DNA of 64,000 nt from Bacteroidales bacterium (GCA_015060865.1 SUXS01000015.1:1-64000); one strand, 5' to 3'. Counted from the first letter of the stretch, positions 19,093 to 27,067 are shown. Numbers and translations: made by a program. The notes: generated by a model not told the origin, from the letters alone.

Positions 19093-20481
19093 ATGCCTAC
19101 TTCAGATACCATATGCGCCATCTCCACCGCACAGGGCGGAGCCATAGGCGTGATACGCGTCAGCGGCCCCGAAGCCATCGATGCCGCCTCACGCATCTTC
19201 ACCCCCATGCACGGCAAGCCACTGCATGAGCGTCCCCACTACACCCTCACCTTCGGCAAGATACATGCTGCCGACGGCGAAGTCATCGACGAGGTACTGG
19301 TATCGCTCTTCCGTGCCCCCCACTCATATACGGGCGAAGACTCCGTAGAGATCTCCTGCCATGGCTCCACCTATATCCTGCAGCAGGTGATGAGCCGTCT
19401 TCTTGAGAATGGCTGCCGCCTTGCCCAGCCCGGTGAGTACACCCAACGTGCCTTCCTCAATGGCAAGATGGACCTCAGCCAGGCCGAAGCCGTGGCCGAC
19501 CTCATCGCCTCCACCTCCGCTGCCACCCATCGCCTGGCCATGAACCAGATGCGTGGCGGCTTCAGCAAAGAACTGTCCACATTACGCGACAAGCTGCTCC
19601 ACCTCACCTCGCTCATGGAGTTGGAGCTCGACTTCAGCGACCACGAGGAGCTCGAGTTTGCCGACCGCAGCGAACTCTCGCAGATAGCCTCCGACATCGA
19701 GCGCACCGTCTCTCGCCTCGCCCACTCCTTCAGTGTAGGCAATGCCATCAAGAACGGCGTGCCCGTGGCCATCATCGGCGAGACCAACGTGGGCAAGTCC
19801 ACCCTCCTCAACGCCCTCCTTGGCGAAGAGCGAGCCATCGTGAGCGACATCCACGGCACCACACGCGACGTCATCGAAGACACCGTCAACCTGCGTGGCA
19901 TCACCTTCCGCTTCATCGACACTGCCGGCATCCGCCAGACCACCGACGTAGTGGAAAGCATCGGCATCGAGCGCACCTACCAAAAGATGAATCAAGCCTC
20001 CATCGTGCTATGGATGATCGACTCAACCAATTCAGAATCAACAATTCAGAATTCAGAATTCAGAAACGCAATTTCTGACAAGCGTCTCCTCCTCCTCTTC
20101 AACAAATCCGACCAAATCACTCCCGAGCAGCGCGAAGCATTGGAACAAGCATTTGCCTACATCGACGCCCCCAAGCTCTTCATCTCCGCCAAGAGCCGCA
20201 CAGGCCTTGAAGAGTTGGAAACGCTCCTGGTCAATACCGCCGCCCTCCCCGAAGTATCGCAGAGCGATGTCATCGTCACCAACCTGCGCCACTACGAAGC
20301 CCTCGTCCGTGCCCTCGACTCCATCCACCGCGTGCAAGACGGCCTGCAGATGCAACTCTCCGGCGACTTCGTCTCCCAAGACCTCCGCGAGTGCATCCAC
20401 CACCTTTCCGACATCGTAGGCGAGGTATCCACCGACTCCGTGCTTCAAAACATCTTCAAGCACTTCTGCATCGGGAAATGA
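19093..20481 (+). CDS. mnmE: tRNA uridine-5-carboxymethylaminomethyl modification GTPase MnmE
   Basis: With MnmG this GTPase modifies the wobble uridine of several tRNAs. It has 462 residues from the ATG at 19093 (MPTSDTICAISTAQGGAIGV); an in-frame TTG further up is less likely. The N-terminal folate-binding domain carries the APHSYTGEDSVEISCHG signature. The G domain has G1 GETNVGKST near residue 230, G2 in IHGTTRDV, G3 DTAGIRQT near 275 and G4 NKSD near 337. The last residues are the canonical CIGK, with the catalytic cysteine. Just before G4 a 7-bp nucleotide repeat adds an in-frame stretch (NSESTIQNSEFRN), an apparent insertion in a surface loop. Confidence 0.97.
   Translation: MPTSDTICAISTAQGGAIGVIRVSGPEAIDAASRIFTPMHGKPLHERPHYTLTFGKIHAADGEVIDEVLVSLFRAPHSYTGEDSVEISCHGSTYILQQVMSRLLENGCRLAQPGEYTQRAFLNGKMDLSQAEAVADLIASTSAATHRLAMNQMRGGFSKELSTLRDKLLHLTSLMELELDFSDHEELEFADRSELSQIASDIERTVSRLAHSFSVGNAIKNGVPVAIIGETNVGKSTLLNALLGEERAIVSDIHGTTRDVIEDTVNLRGITFRFIDTAGIRQTTDVVESIGIERTYQKMNQASIVLWMIDSTNSESTIQNSEFRNAISDKRLLLLFNKSDQITPEQREALEQAFAYIDAPKLFISAKSRTGLEELETLLVNTAALPEVSQSDVIVTNLRHYEALVRALDSIHRVQDGLQMQLSGDFVSQDLRECIHHLSDIVGEVSTDSVLQNIFKHFCIGK
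20029..20063. repeat. 7-bp AATTCAG array inside mnmE
   Basis: Five contiguous units: AATTCAG, AATCAAC, AATTCAG, AATTCAG, AATTCAG. They are translated in frame within the G domain between motifs G3 and G4. The array resembles the intergenic 7-bp arrays at the suf junctions. Confidence 0.75.
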
Positions 20482-20514
20482 TTCTTACATAAAAAATAAT
20501 AGATACACAATACA

Positions 20515-21438
20515 ATGAGTAACTATACCAAAATTACTAAGAAGGAACTTCTTAATTTAATTAAAGGAAATGAATATGAGGGGCCTGTAAACTACTCATT
20601 CATCGATTTAGGTGTTAGAGAAGGGCTGATTGACTTTCTTAAGGATGACCATATTCAAGTAGAAGGTGCATTTAGTGCTAATGAAAAACTCTATGTGGTC
20701 TATAGTAAGATTGCAACTCCCGATGAGATTGAAGCTGTGAAGGGTAAAGGAATCTTTGATAAACTAAAGGTGTACGGATCTAGTGGCAAGTATAAAGGTG
20801 TTGTAGATGGTGAGGGGATTTCTGTATTTCCCAATATCTATCACTCCGTTTTGCCATTTATGAATGACATCATCAAAATTGAGGGCAAGGGTAACAAGTT
20901 TGGTCTGAAGAAATTATCCGGTGAAGTCATCTTGGAGACAAAATATGACCGCATTGATTCGTTGAGTGAATTGGTTTTTGCAGTAACTCTAGATGGCAAA
21001 CTTGGATTTATGAATCTTAAAGGGGAAACTGTAATACCTTTCGACTATGATGCATTTGATGAAGAAGTGGCCTTTTACAATGGACTTGCGTGCGTTAATA
21101 AATCGAGGGATGACGGAAGCTATCAATTCGGATATATTGACCATAGTAATATGGTTGTTATTCCGTTCCAATTCAGTGGGGCGCAAACTTTCAAGGATAA
21201 AGATTATATTGAGAATTGGATTACATATCCAGCTGGTGGGGATAAAAGCTATACCAGAGACACATACAAACTAGCATTAGATGGGACTATTATAATGGTT
21301 GATTCCGAACATTTTGAGGATACATCCTGGTATAGGGAATGGGAGGCAAACCATCCATATGATGAGTCACGCAGGTACGATGATGATAGTTTAGATGCAT
21401 TTGAAGGTGATTCAAGCAATCGTTGGAATATTGATTAA
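20515..21438 (+). CDS. WG-repeat protein
   Basis: Soluble protein of 307 residues with no signal peptide. WG-type beta repeats occupy about residues 95-250: GNKFGLKKLSGEVILETKYD, GKLGFMNLKGETVIPFDYDA, YQFGYIDHSNMVVIPFQF, each with the F/YG...(G)xVIP pattern. The N-terminal 90 residues (MSNYTKITKKELLNLIKGNE) and the acidic, Asp-rich C-terminus are not recognised. WG repeats are structural modules of unknown ligand, common in Bacteroidetes. The DNA is clearly AT-rich compared with mnmE, and an integrase remnant follows, so horizontal acquisition is likely. Confidence 0.8.
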   Translation: MSNYTKITKKELLNLIKGNEYEGPVNYSFIDLGVREGLIDFLKDDHIQVEGAFSANEKLYVVYSKIATPDEIEAVKGKGIFDKLKVYGSSGKYKGVVDGEGISVFPNIYHSVLPFMNDIIKIEGKGNKFGLKKLSGEVILETKYDRIDSLSELVFAVTLDGKLGFMNLKGETVIPFDYDAFDEEVAFYNGLACVNKSRDDGSYQFGYIDHSNMVVIPFQFSGAQTFKDKDYIENWITYPAGGDKSYTRDTYKLALDGTIIMVDSEHFEDTSWYREWEANHPYDESRRYDDDSLDAFEGDSSNRWNID

Positions 21439-21445
21439 TATTTAA

Positions 21446-21541
21446 GATGCTAACCATAAGAATGTTACCACTACACAGATTTATGCCGACCTTGTGAACT
21501 CCAAGAAGCGTGAAACCGCCAACAAGATTTCACTAAAGTAG
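21446..21541 (+). pseudogene. 3' end of a tyrosine recombinase (integrase remnant)
   Basis: An open stretch without a start encodes ANHKNVTTTQIYADLVNSKK, RETANKISLK, then a stop. The pattern H-K-N-V-T-T-T-Q-I-Y-A is the conserved C-terminus of Bacteroidetes tyrosine recombinases, including the catalytic tyrosine in QIYA. The catalytic Arg and the rest of the domain are absent, so this is a fragment. It points at the tRNA-like gene 59 bp away, the expected arrangement for an element that integrates in a tRNA gene, and is followed by its own terminator. Confidence 0.8.
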
Positions 21542-21553
21542 GATACTAAAATT

Positions 21554-21580
21554 AACGGCAGATCAATGTCTGCCGTTTTT
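21554..21580 (+). terminator. Rho-independent terminator after the integrase remnant
   Basis: AACGGCAGA (21554-21562) pairs with TCTGCCGTT across a 6-nt loop, followed by a T-run. Confidence 0.8.
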
Positions 21581-21599
21581 ATATTTAGTATTTAGTATT

Positions 21600-21684
21600 T
21601 TCAGAGGAGGGGATTCGAACCCCTGAAACCCGTAGGTTTACCTGTGTTTCAAACAGGCGTAATCAGCCGCTCTACCACCTCTCC
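21600..21684 (-). tRNA. Class II tRNA, serine-type body, apparent anticodon GAA
   Basis: An 85-nt cloverleaf reads on the minus strand. T-arm AGGGG-TTCGAAT-CCCCT is perfect. The anticodon stem CCTGT/ACAGG closes a 7-nt loop TTGAAAC, which places GAA at positions 34-36. The variable arm is long and paired (AAACC-TAC-GGGTTT), as in serine and leucine tRNAs, and the 3-bp D-stem GTA/TAC also fits serine tRNAs. GAA is the phenylalanine anticodon, normally on a class I tRNA. The first two acceptor pairs are mismatched (G1-A72, G2-G71), while pairs 3-7 are intact. It may be a decayed or element-modified serine tRNA. Automated callers may label it Ser, Phe or undetermined. Confidence 0.7.
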
Positions 21685-22002
21685 GATGCAAATATAGTCA
21701 AATATATCAATACATGCAACAAAAATAAAACATTTCTAGCTTTTGCTACTATATAAAGTAATATGCAGACTTGAAAGTAGGTGAAAATTGCAAAAGGTAG
21801 TGAGAAAACACACCTATCATCATATAATTGTCTGCATCATTCGGCAATGAAATAATTCAGATAATTTTTGTTTGAGTCAGATTGTTAGACCACACCTATT
21901 ATGACACGATAGGACAATCTACGACACGTGCGGTCAAAAGGCAAAAGAGCCATTTTTTGTGTTGATTATTCATATATCTTTGCACACAAACGATTAACAA
22001 AG
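21685..22002. other. Intergenic start of the accessory island
   Basis: AT-rich, with no convincing gene. A lone TATCTTTG box at 21975-21982 lies 20 bp before the membrane-protein start; the nearest TTTG (21956-21959) is only 15 bp upstream of it, so the promoter is tentative. Confidence 0.4.
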
Positions 22003-22747
22003 ATGAATATGAATAAAAGAGAAACGGAATACATTGAACTATACTTGTTCGTGTTTGGAGCGATTCTGCTCTTTGGTATGTTGGCACGAAAATTTGTGCT
22101 TGTCAAAGGGATATGATGAGTTCAGTTCGGCAGTTGCATTCTTTGCAACAGTGGTTGTGCTGTCTGCACTCTATATCAGTCTGCAAATGACGCTCAATGA
22201 GTTGCTGCTACCAAGAATGGAGAAGTTCTTGATGCGATTTCCTGCGTTCCAGAAGTTGGAAAAAGTTGCTGTTGCAACTGATGTCCCAACTATCGTTGCC
22301 GAGCCTATCGAGGAGATTGCTGTTTCGGATACTAATCCACAGCCATCGGAGTATGAGGTTTTGCGTGCCAATGCCATTGCCGAGCAAGAGCGTGCATCGC
22401 AGGCCAAAATGGATCGAGTGCTTGACTATACCAAGCAGACTATGGTCGCATATATGAGCGAGGAGGAACTTGAACGACTTTGCGGATATATCACAGAATA
22501 TAGTTTGGGCGACACCCTACGCGAAGTATCGCCCGTAAAGGTTGATTCTACACTCAAGAGTATCGACCTGATGCACTTCGGCAGGAACTTCGGCAAAGCA
22601 TTCGTCAAAAAGCGCATCCACACTGCCACATTTATTAAGAATGTCTTTGCTCACGCTCTCCGCGACTTGGAGATCACAACAATCGAACGCAAGATGTCGC
22701 ACACCGAATCGGAGTGCAGGATAAAGTTGGATGGAAATATTAAGTAA
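22003..22747 (+). pseudogene. Two-helix membrane protein, frameshifted
   Basis: An ATG at 22003 opens MNMNKRETEYIELYLFVFGA, a first transmembrane helix that ends at a stop at 22114-22116 (LVKGI). The next frame continues at once with YDEFSSAVAFFATVVVLSAL, a second helix, then about 180 soluble residues with coiled-coil character (LRANAIAEQERASQAKMDRV) to 22747. Read together they give a plausible two-helix membrane protein of about 247 residues, so one base has been lost or gained near GTCAAAGGG (22101-22109). The alternatives are programmed frameshifting or a sequencing error. Not recognised as a known family. It precedes the Septu-like genes. Confidence 0.6.
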
Positions 22748-22816
22748 AATATATACCTGCTAAAATTTCATGTTATAAGGAAAAAGCTGTATCTTTACAC
22801 TAAATTTAGTTTTATT

Positions 22817-24175
22817 ATGGGTTTTAGATTATATTCAATAAGAACAGACTATCATAATTTACAGTTAGTAGATGTCGGACATAACGATGACAATTCTAAT
22901 TATACAACTTTATTGATAGGAAATAATGGTACTGGTAAAAGTACTATTCTAAGTACTATCGCAAGACATTTTAATGAGGTCTTTAAATATAGATATGCAC
23001 AAGAGACCTTATTCCCTGATCGTTTTAAATATAAGACAGTACCATCGAAAGTAATTGCTACAACCCATTCTATATCAGACAAATTCCCGAACGATAACAC
23101 ATATTCAAATAGGTCCGATTTTACTACAATAGATTTTGACGCTCATAAATATTTATATCTTGGAGCTCGTAATAGATTTAATGGTTTTTCATCAAAGGCT
23201 CTTATTAATAAATCAATGGATATTGTTCTAGAGCAATACCTAAAGTCAGAAGTATCCACAATATATAAACATATATTTGATTATTTAGGATTTGAGCCGA
23301 TATTGAAAATTGAGTACAAAATCAACAATAGAATTCGTAATGTTTCAGATATTAAATCTGAAATACAGAATAGAATACTTCCTAAGAGCAATAAATATAT
23401 TAATCTGGATGTAATTGAATACATTGAAAATAATATTGAACGCATAATAGAATTTCTTGTATCTCATGAATCAAACAGAGATAGTATTGTTATTAATTTT
23501 TCATCGAAGAACATCGATCGCATTTCCAAAAATGGTTCAATATATTCTGAACAATATGAAACATATAATATCATCAATATTTTACGCAAGATTGAGATTA
23601 TTACTGGATATGATATCGTTGTATATAAAAAGAATGGAAATAAGTTTAATTTAACTAATGCCAGTTCGGGTGAATTATGTATATTGTCAACATTCCTTGG
23701 ACTTATTCCTATGTTAAAGGATAATTGTTTGGTGTTAATTGATGAACCTGAGATTAGTTTACATCCACTTTGGCAATCAAAATATATTGAACTTGTATCA
23801 AAAATATTCTCGTATTTCAAGGGTTGTCACATTATAATCGCGACACATTCACATTTTTTGGTAACAGATTTGATTCCGAAAAAATCTTCTATTGTTGTAT
23901 TAAAGAATGACGGAAAAACAATTACAGGTGACTTGCTTTTAGAACCTACATATGGTTGGTCGGCAGAAGATATTCTTCTTGATGTATTTAAAACACCATC
24001 AACAAGAAATTATTATTTATCACAACGAATATCAAGAATGCTTGAATTAATAGCTGATAAACAAAATGAGACAGAAGAATACAGTCAACTAAAGAAACAA
24101 GTTATCCCATTTTATGAAGTTTTAAAAGACACAGATCCTCTAAAGGATATTATTGCACTTTTAAAAGAGAAATAA
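22817..24175 (+). CDS. ptuA: Septu-type defence ATPase (PtuA-like)
   Basis: AAA/ABC-like ATPase of 452 residues from the OLD/SMC-type family. Walker A GNNGTGKST is near residues 35-43, the signature-like NASSGELCILSTF near 285, Walker B CLVLIDEPEISLHP near 305, and the H-loop IIIATHSHFLVTD near 345. The next gene, 1 bp on, encodes an HNH nuclease. This ATPase-plus-HNH pair is the organisation of Septu anti-phage systems (PtuA, PtuB). No reverse transcriptase is adjacent, so it does not look like a retron that uses PtuAB. Strongly AT-rich, in an island with a toxin-antitoxin operon. Identity rests on architecture; more distant AAA/HNH pairs are the main alternative. Confidence 0.82.
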   Translation: MGFRLYSIRTDYHNLQLVDVGHNDDNSNYTTLLIGNNGTGKSTILSTIARHFNEVFKYRYAQETLFPDRFKYKTVPSKVIATTHSISDKFPNDNTYSNRSDFTTIDFDAHKYLYLGARNRFNGFSSKALINKSMDIVLEQYLKSEVSTIYKHIFDYLGFEPILKIEYKINNRIRNVSDIKSEIQNRILPKSNKYINLDVIEYIENNIERIIEFLVSHESNRDSIVINFSSKNIDRISKNGSIYSEQYETYNIINILRKIEIITGYDIVVYKKNGNKFNLTNASSGELCILSTFLGLIPMLKDNCLVLIDEPEISLHPLWQSKYIELVSKIFSYFKGCHIIIATHSHFLVTDLIPKKSSIVVLKNDGKTITGDLLLEPTYGWSAEDILLDVFKTPSTRNYYLSQRISRMLELIADKQNETEEYSQLKKQVIPFYEVLKDTDPLKDIIALLKEK

Positions 24176-24176
24176 T

Positions 24177-24800
24177 ATGTTTAGCAAAATAGAACATCCA
24201 TATACATTTACCGATGAAGAAAAATTACTAATTAAAGATAATTATTCGGTACATACAGATTGGGATAAAAGTGTCTTTGATAATGTTAGGTCAAATATTA
24301 CTCAACATCTACGAAATGAGCAGAATAATGAATGCTGCTATTGTAGGCAAGAATTAGGATTTGATATAGGAGATGTTCACATTGATCACATAATCCCTAA
24401 ATCATCATATGCACAGTTTGGCTTTACACCACAGAATCTTGCTCTAAGTTGTCATAGTTGTAATACGGCTAAATCAAGTTCCAATACGGTCAAAAACACC
24501 TCTATAACAAGATATCCTAGAACAGGGGCCAATATATGTATAGTTCATTCATATTACGATGATTACAATGAACATTTGGAAATTATAGACAAGTCCATAT
24601 ATGTCCCATTAACTGCTAAGGGATGTGATACTATTAAATTTTGCCAGTTACATCGTTTAAGAGTCGTTGAAAATAATAAACGTAAATTTGAGTCGAAAAA
24701 AAATGAAAGTTCAGAACTAGTAGAACTTGCTAGAACATGTACAAAGGATAGTCCACTCTTTCAAAGAGTCCTTGATGCAATAAAACACATAATATCTTAA
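24177..24800 (+). CDS. ptuB: Septu-type HNH endonuclease (PtuB-like)
   Basis: HNH nuclease of 207 residues. A zinc-knuckle pair CCYCRQ (near residue 54) and CHSCNTAKSS (near 93) brackets the catalytic HIDHIIPKSS near 70 and the Asn in PQNLALSC, giving the full H-N-H core with structural cysteines. The remaining C-terminal half is charged and helical. In Septu the HNH subunit is the DNA-cleaving effector held with the ATPase. The start codon is 1 bp after the ptuA-like stop, so translation is probably coupled. A terminator hairpin follows, which ends the operon. Confidence 0.85.
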   Translation: MFSKIEHPYTFTDEEKLLIKDNYSVHTDWDKSVFDNVRSNITQHLRNEQNNECCYCRQELGFDIGDVHIDHIIPKSSYAQFGFTPQNLALSCHSCNTAKSSSNTVKNTSITRYPRTGANICIVHSYYDDYNEHLEIIDKSIYVPLTAKGCDTIKFCQLHRLRVVENNKRKFESKKNESSELVELARTCTKDSPLFQRVLDAIKHIIS

Positions 24801-24821
24801 TTAGAATTTATACAATTTATA

Positions 24822-24864
24822 GGTTTAGCCACAGTCGTGAGATAGTGGTTAAACCTTATTTTTT
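24822..24864 (+). terminator. Terminator of the Septu-like operon
   Basis: GGTTTAGCCAC pairs with GTGGTTAAACC (one G-T pair) around a 12-nt loop, then TTATTTTTT. The 264 bp that follow to the next gene show no further feature. Confidence 0.75.
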
Positions 24865-25128
24865 GTGCAATATCAATCTTAAAATTCGATTAGCATAGTC
24901 TTATGCTTCACTTTTCTCATCAATAACCACCGATAACTACCATTAGTGATGCTACATAGCGTATCACTTCATCTAATTATCAACCACTTACCACCAACTC
25001 CCACCATCCAAAAGTTATTTTGCAGTTATATTTTGGTGGGTGATTCCACCATTATAACACCGATTTCCTTTGCCATCAAATGGCGAAAACAGGCGGCGCC
25101 TACCTTTACACACAAATAACTTAAGAAT

Positions 25129-25788
25129 ATGGATTTGAATATATACTACAATAACAAAGTCTTGTCTGCCCAAGAGAGAGAAGCGTTCAGGATAATGTCT
25201 GAGGAAACTATTCGTGACTTTTCAGAATCAATAGAAGGTTTTTATGAGTTGTCACAAGAATTCAAACCTTCTCAGAATAAAGAATATGACAAAATAACAA
25301 AAACGGTTCTGGATGTCGGAATTTTTACGAGTTACACTTTTTGTGATTGTGTAGCTCTTCTAAAACATTTTGTCTTATCTTCAAACGCTTACGACAAGAG
25401 CCTTTTTCAAGGCAAATTAAAAGTGCTACTCAATGAGGGGTTTAAGAGTTTATATGGCTTCAACGACAAACAACGCAAGAGATCATATTATATTGAGCTC
25501 GGAGAGATTATGAATTATTTCCCAGGCTTTCAATTAGAAGACGACTCTATACTGCTGAAACTTAAACAGCTTTCAGAGCAAAGTACTTGGTGGAAGGATG
25601 AGCGAAATACTGAAGTTCATCTTGATATGTCTCAATTATACAAGACCAGACATGAAGAGATAAACGAGAGTAAAGTAGCAATGGAGTCGCAGCTACTCAT
25701 AGGTTTATTAGTTCAAATAAACAAATTAATGGGGCGTATGCACCAGGCGTACATAGATTATATGGTAATGCACTTGAAAATAGAGTAA
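25129..25788 (+). CDS. Unrecognised helical protein, HEPN-like candidate
   Basis: Soluble, mostly helical protein of 219 residues, no signal peptide. No family was recognised with confidence. In the second half it has WWKDERNTEVHLDMSQLY: R-N-T-E-V-H fits the Rx4H catalytic motif of HEPN ribonucleases and lies between two predicted helices, as expected. Upstream, DVGIFTSYTFCDCVALLKHF would be a core helix. HEPN proteins are common RNase toxins and defence effectors, and this gene lies between Septu-like genes and a Hip-type operon. The HEPN call is inference from one short motif and context. The zinc-ribbon gene follows after 84 bp on the same strand. Confidence 0.65.
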   Translation: MDLNIYYNNKVLSAQEREAFRIMSEETIRDFSESIEGFYELSQEFKPSQNKEYDKITKTVLDVGIFTSYTFCDCVALLKHFVLSSNAYDKSLFQGKLKVLLNEGFKSLYGFNDKQRKRSYYIELGEIMNYFPGFQLEDDSILLKLKQLSEQSTWWKDERNTEVHLDMSQLYKTRHEEINESKVAMESQLLIGLLVQINKLMGRMHQAYIDYMVMHLKIE

Positions 25789-25872
25789 GGGAGATAGTAA
25801 GTTTTCTCAGCGACACAACCTTCGTATAGAAATTATTGCTAACTTTGTGAGAGATTGATAAAAATAAATTTT

Positions 25873-26460
25873 ATGTATACGATTTGTTATAAGTGCGCAG
25901 AAGTTTTTGATGGGGATAGATGTCCAAATTGCGGTGCAGAAACTATGACCAAAACAATGGACGAACTGAACAAAAATGCGTATATGGCCGTACGATATGG
26001 TTATCAATATCGTAAAATTGCTAAAGAACAAGTGTCAAATGAAAATGGTCTTTTGCATTATTGCCTTTCGGATCCGAGTCAAATTTTGGAGTGGCTCGCT
26101 GGTGCCATATTGTCTGGTATTACATGGGATATCATAAAAAAAGGTGTAAAAAAATTATGCAATTTGATTGCCTCTCAAATAAAACTTGAAGATGCTCGTG
26201 AAAAAGAGGCGTACGAAGTATTAAGCGATGAAAAGAACTTGCAAGAATTTTATGAGTATATTATAGAATATCAAGAAGGCTTTATCAATATTTCTGAAAA
26301 GGAGTATAAATACATCGAAGAGGAAATGATGGCAGACTTTTTTGCCGAAGAAATGTCAAAAGTTGGTATTAGTCGTACTGTAGAACATTATAAAGAAGCA
26401 ACCTTGAAAGCATCTCAAAAGATCCAAAAAATTAGTCGTCGTCAAACCATTATTAAATGA
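25873..26460 (+). CDS. Zinc-ribbon protein with a hydrophobic segment, function unknown
   Basis: Protein of 195 residues from the ATG at 25873 (MYTICYKCAEVFDGDRCPNC); an in-frame TTG 18 bp up is less likely. CYKC and CPNC near residues 5-21 form a small zinc ribbon. A segment near 70-95 (ILEWLAGAILSGITWDIIKK) is hydrophobic enough to be a membrane or pore helix. The rest is acidic and helical (YEVLSDEKNLQEFYEYIIEY). Not recognised. It sits 84 bp after the HEPN-like candidate with no terminator between them, so the two may form a module. A hairpin ends the unit at 26590. Confidence 0.65.
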   Translation: MYTICYKCAEVFDGDRCPNCGAETMTKTMDELNKNAYMAVRYGYQYRKIAKEQVSNENGLLHYCLSDPSQILEWLAGAILSGITWDIIKKGVKKLCNLIASQIKLEDAREKEAYEVLSDEKNLQEFYEYIIEYQEGFINISEKEYKYIEEEMMADFFAEEMSKVGISRTVEHYKEATLKASQKIQKISRRQTIIK

Positions 26461-26589
26461 TAATATCAATTATACTTGATAACTCACATGTTATGGATTC
26501 TTATGATGGATTTATTCCCTGGTTGATAAAATACAAGGAGGCCTGCGAGGACAATCCTGGTTGCAAGATAAGGGCAAGCATATAAGATT

Positions 26590-26625
26590 CGCTCCAAGTC
26601 AGCAGAATAACTGTTGCTTGGAGCG
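26590..26625 (+). terminator. Hairpin after the zinc-ribbon gene
   Basis: Nine-base perfect arms CGCTCCAAG and CTTGGAGCG with inner partial pairing (CAGCAG/CTGTTG), followed by ATTTTC. Confidence 0.65.
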
Positions 26626-26789
26626 ATTTTCTATCCTGTAATTTTGAATTCTAAATACTCTTCACACACATAATCCGCCAAATCGCTTTTAAAATACATG
26701 ATTTGGCGGATTATAAATAGATGAATCACATTATACTGTGATTTTGTCACATAATACTATCAAAAACAACTCATATTTAGCCAAATTCG

Positions 26790-26804
26790 CAATATATTGT
26801 GAAT
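26790..26804. promoter_or_regulatory. Operator 1 of the hip operon
   Basis: CAATATATTGTGAAT, with CAATATATTG fully palindromic. An identical 15-bp copy lies 61 bp downstream, so the two flank the promoter. A looser relative (CACATTATACTGTGA) occurs near 26730. Confidence 0.7.
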
Positions 26805-26808
26805 TCTG

Positions 26809-26840
26809 CTTGTTTTGTTCGTTAAAACACTCTATATTTG
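26809..26840 (+). promoter_or_regulatory. Promoter of the hipBST-type operon
   Basis: TATATTTG (26833-26840) is a perfect -7 box, with CTTG (26809-26812) 20 bp upstream as a weak -33. It is boxed in by the two operators. Confidence 0.65.
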
Positions 26841-26850
26841 CATCAAATAC

Positions 26851-26865
26851 CAATATATTGTGAAT
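26851..26865. promoter_or_regulatory. Operator 2, abutting the hipB start codon
   Basis: Second exact copy of CAATATATTGTGAAT, ending one base before the hipB ATG. Repressor bound here would cover the start site and any ribosome binding site. Confidence 0.7.
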
Positions 26866-27063
26866 ATGAAAGCGTTGGGAATGCAGATTAAGGCTCGCAG
26901 ATTAGCTCTTAAAATCAAGCAACAAGATTTGGCTGATTTGGCTGTTCTGAGTATAAATACAATTGTTGCTATCGAACGTGGTACAGGAAATCCGCGTATT
27001 GATACATTACTTTCTGTATGCGATGTGTTAGGATTACAACTTGTAACTAAGTTAAAGGATTAA
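26866..27063 (+). CDS. hipB: HipB-like antitoxin/repressor (XRE helix-turn-helix)
   Basis: Small DNA-binding protein of 65 residues from the ATG at 26866 (MKALGMQIKARRLALKIKQQ). A further in-frame ATG-less extension is possible, but this start is set right after the operator. The helix-turn-helix reads QQDLADLAVLSINTIVAIER, followed by GTGNPRIDTLLSVCDVLG, typical of HipB. As in other Hip modules it should repress its own operon by binding the paired CAATATATTGTGAAT sites. hipS follows after 4 bp. Confidence 0.88.
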   Translation: MKALGMQIKARRLALKIKQQDLADLAVLSINTIVAIERGTGNPRIDTLLSVCDVLGLQLVTKLKD

Positions 27064-27067
27064 CATT

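Larger units (their letters stand above)
26461..26808. other. Intergenic region with a terminator hairpin and a possible 30-codon ORF
   Basis: A 30-codon frame at 26493-26585 (MDSYDGFIPWLIKYKEACED) could be the end of a lost gene or a small protein; nothing supports it beyond the open frame. CGCTCCAAG/CTTGGAGCG (26590-26625) then forms a stem with a T-rich 3' side. Beyond it the DNA is very AT-rich and leads into the hip operator region. Confidence 0.4.

Noticed and set aside
22817..24800. Retron with PtuAB effectors
   Set aside because: No reverse transcriptase gene or msr/msd-like structure is adjacent.
24865..25128. Possible attachment site or leader with CCACC-rich sequence
   Set aside because: Short imperfect repeats only; TTTG and TACCTTTA boxes are 28 bp apart, too far for a promoter of this type.
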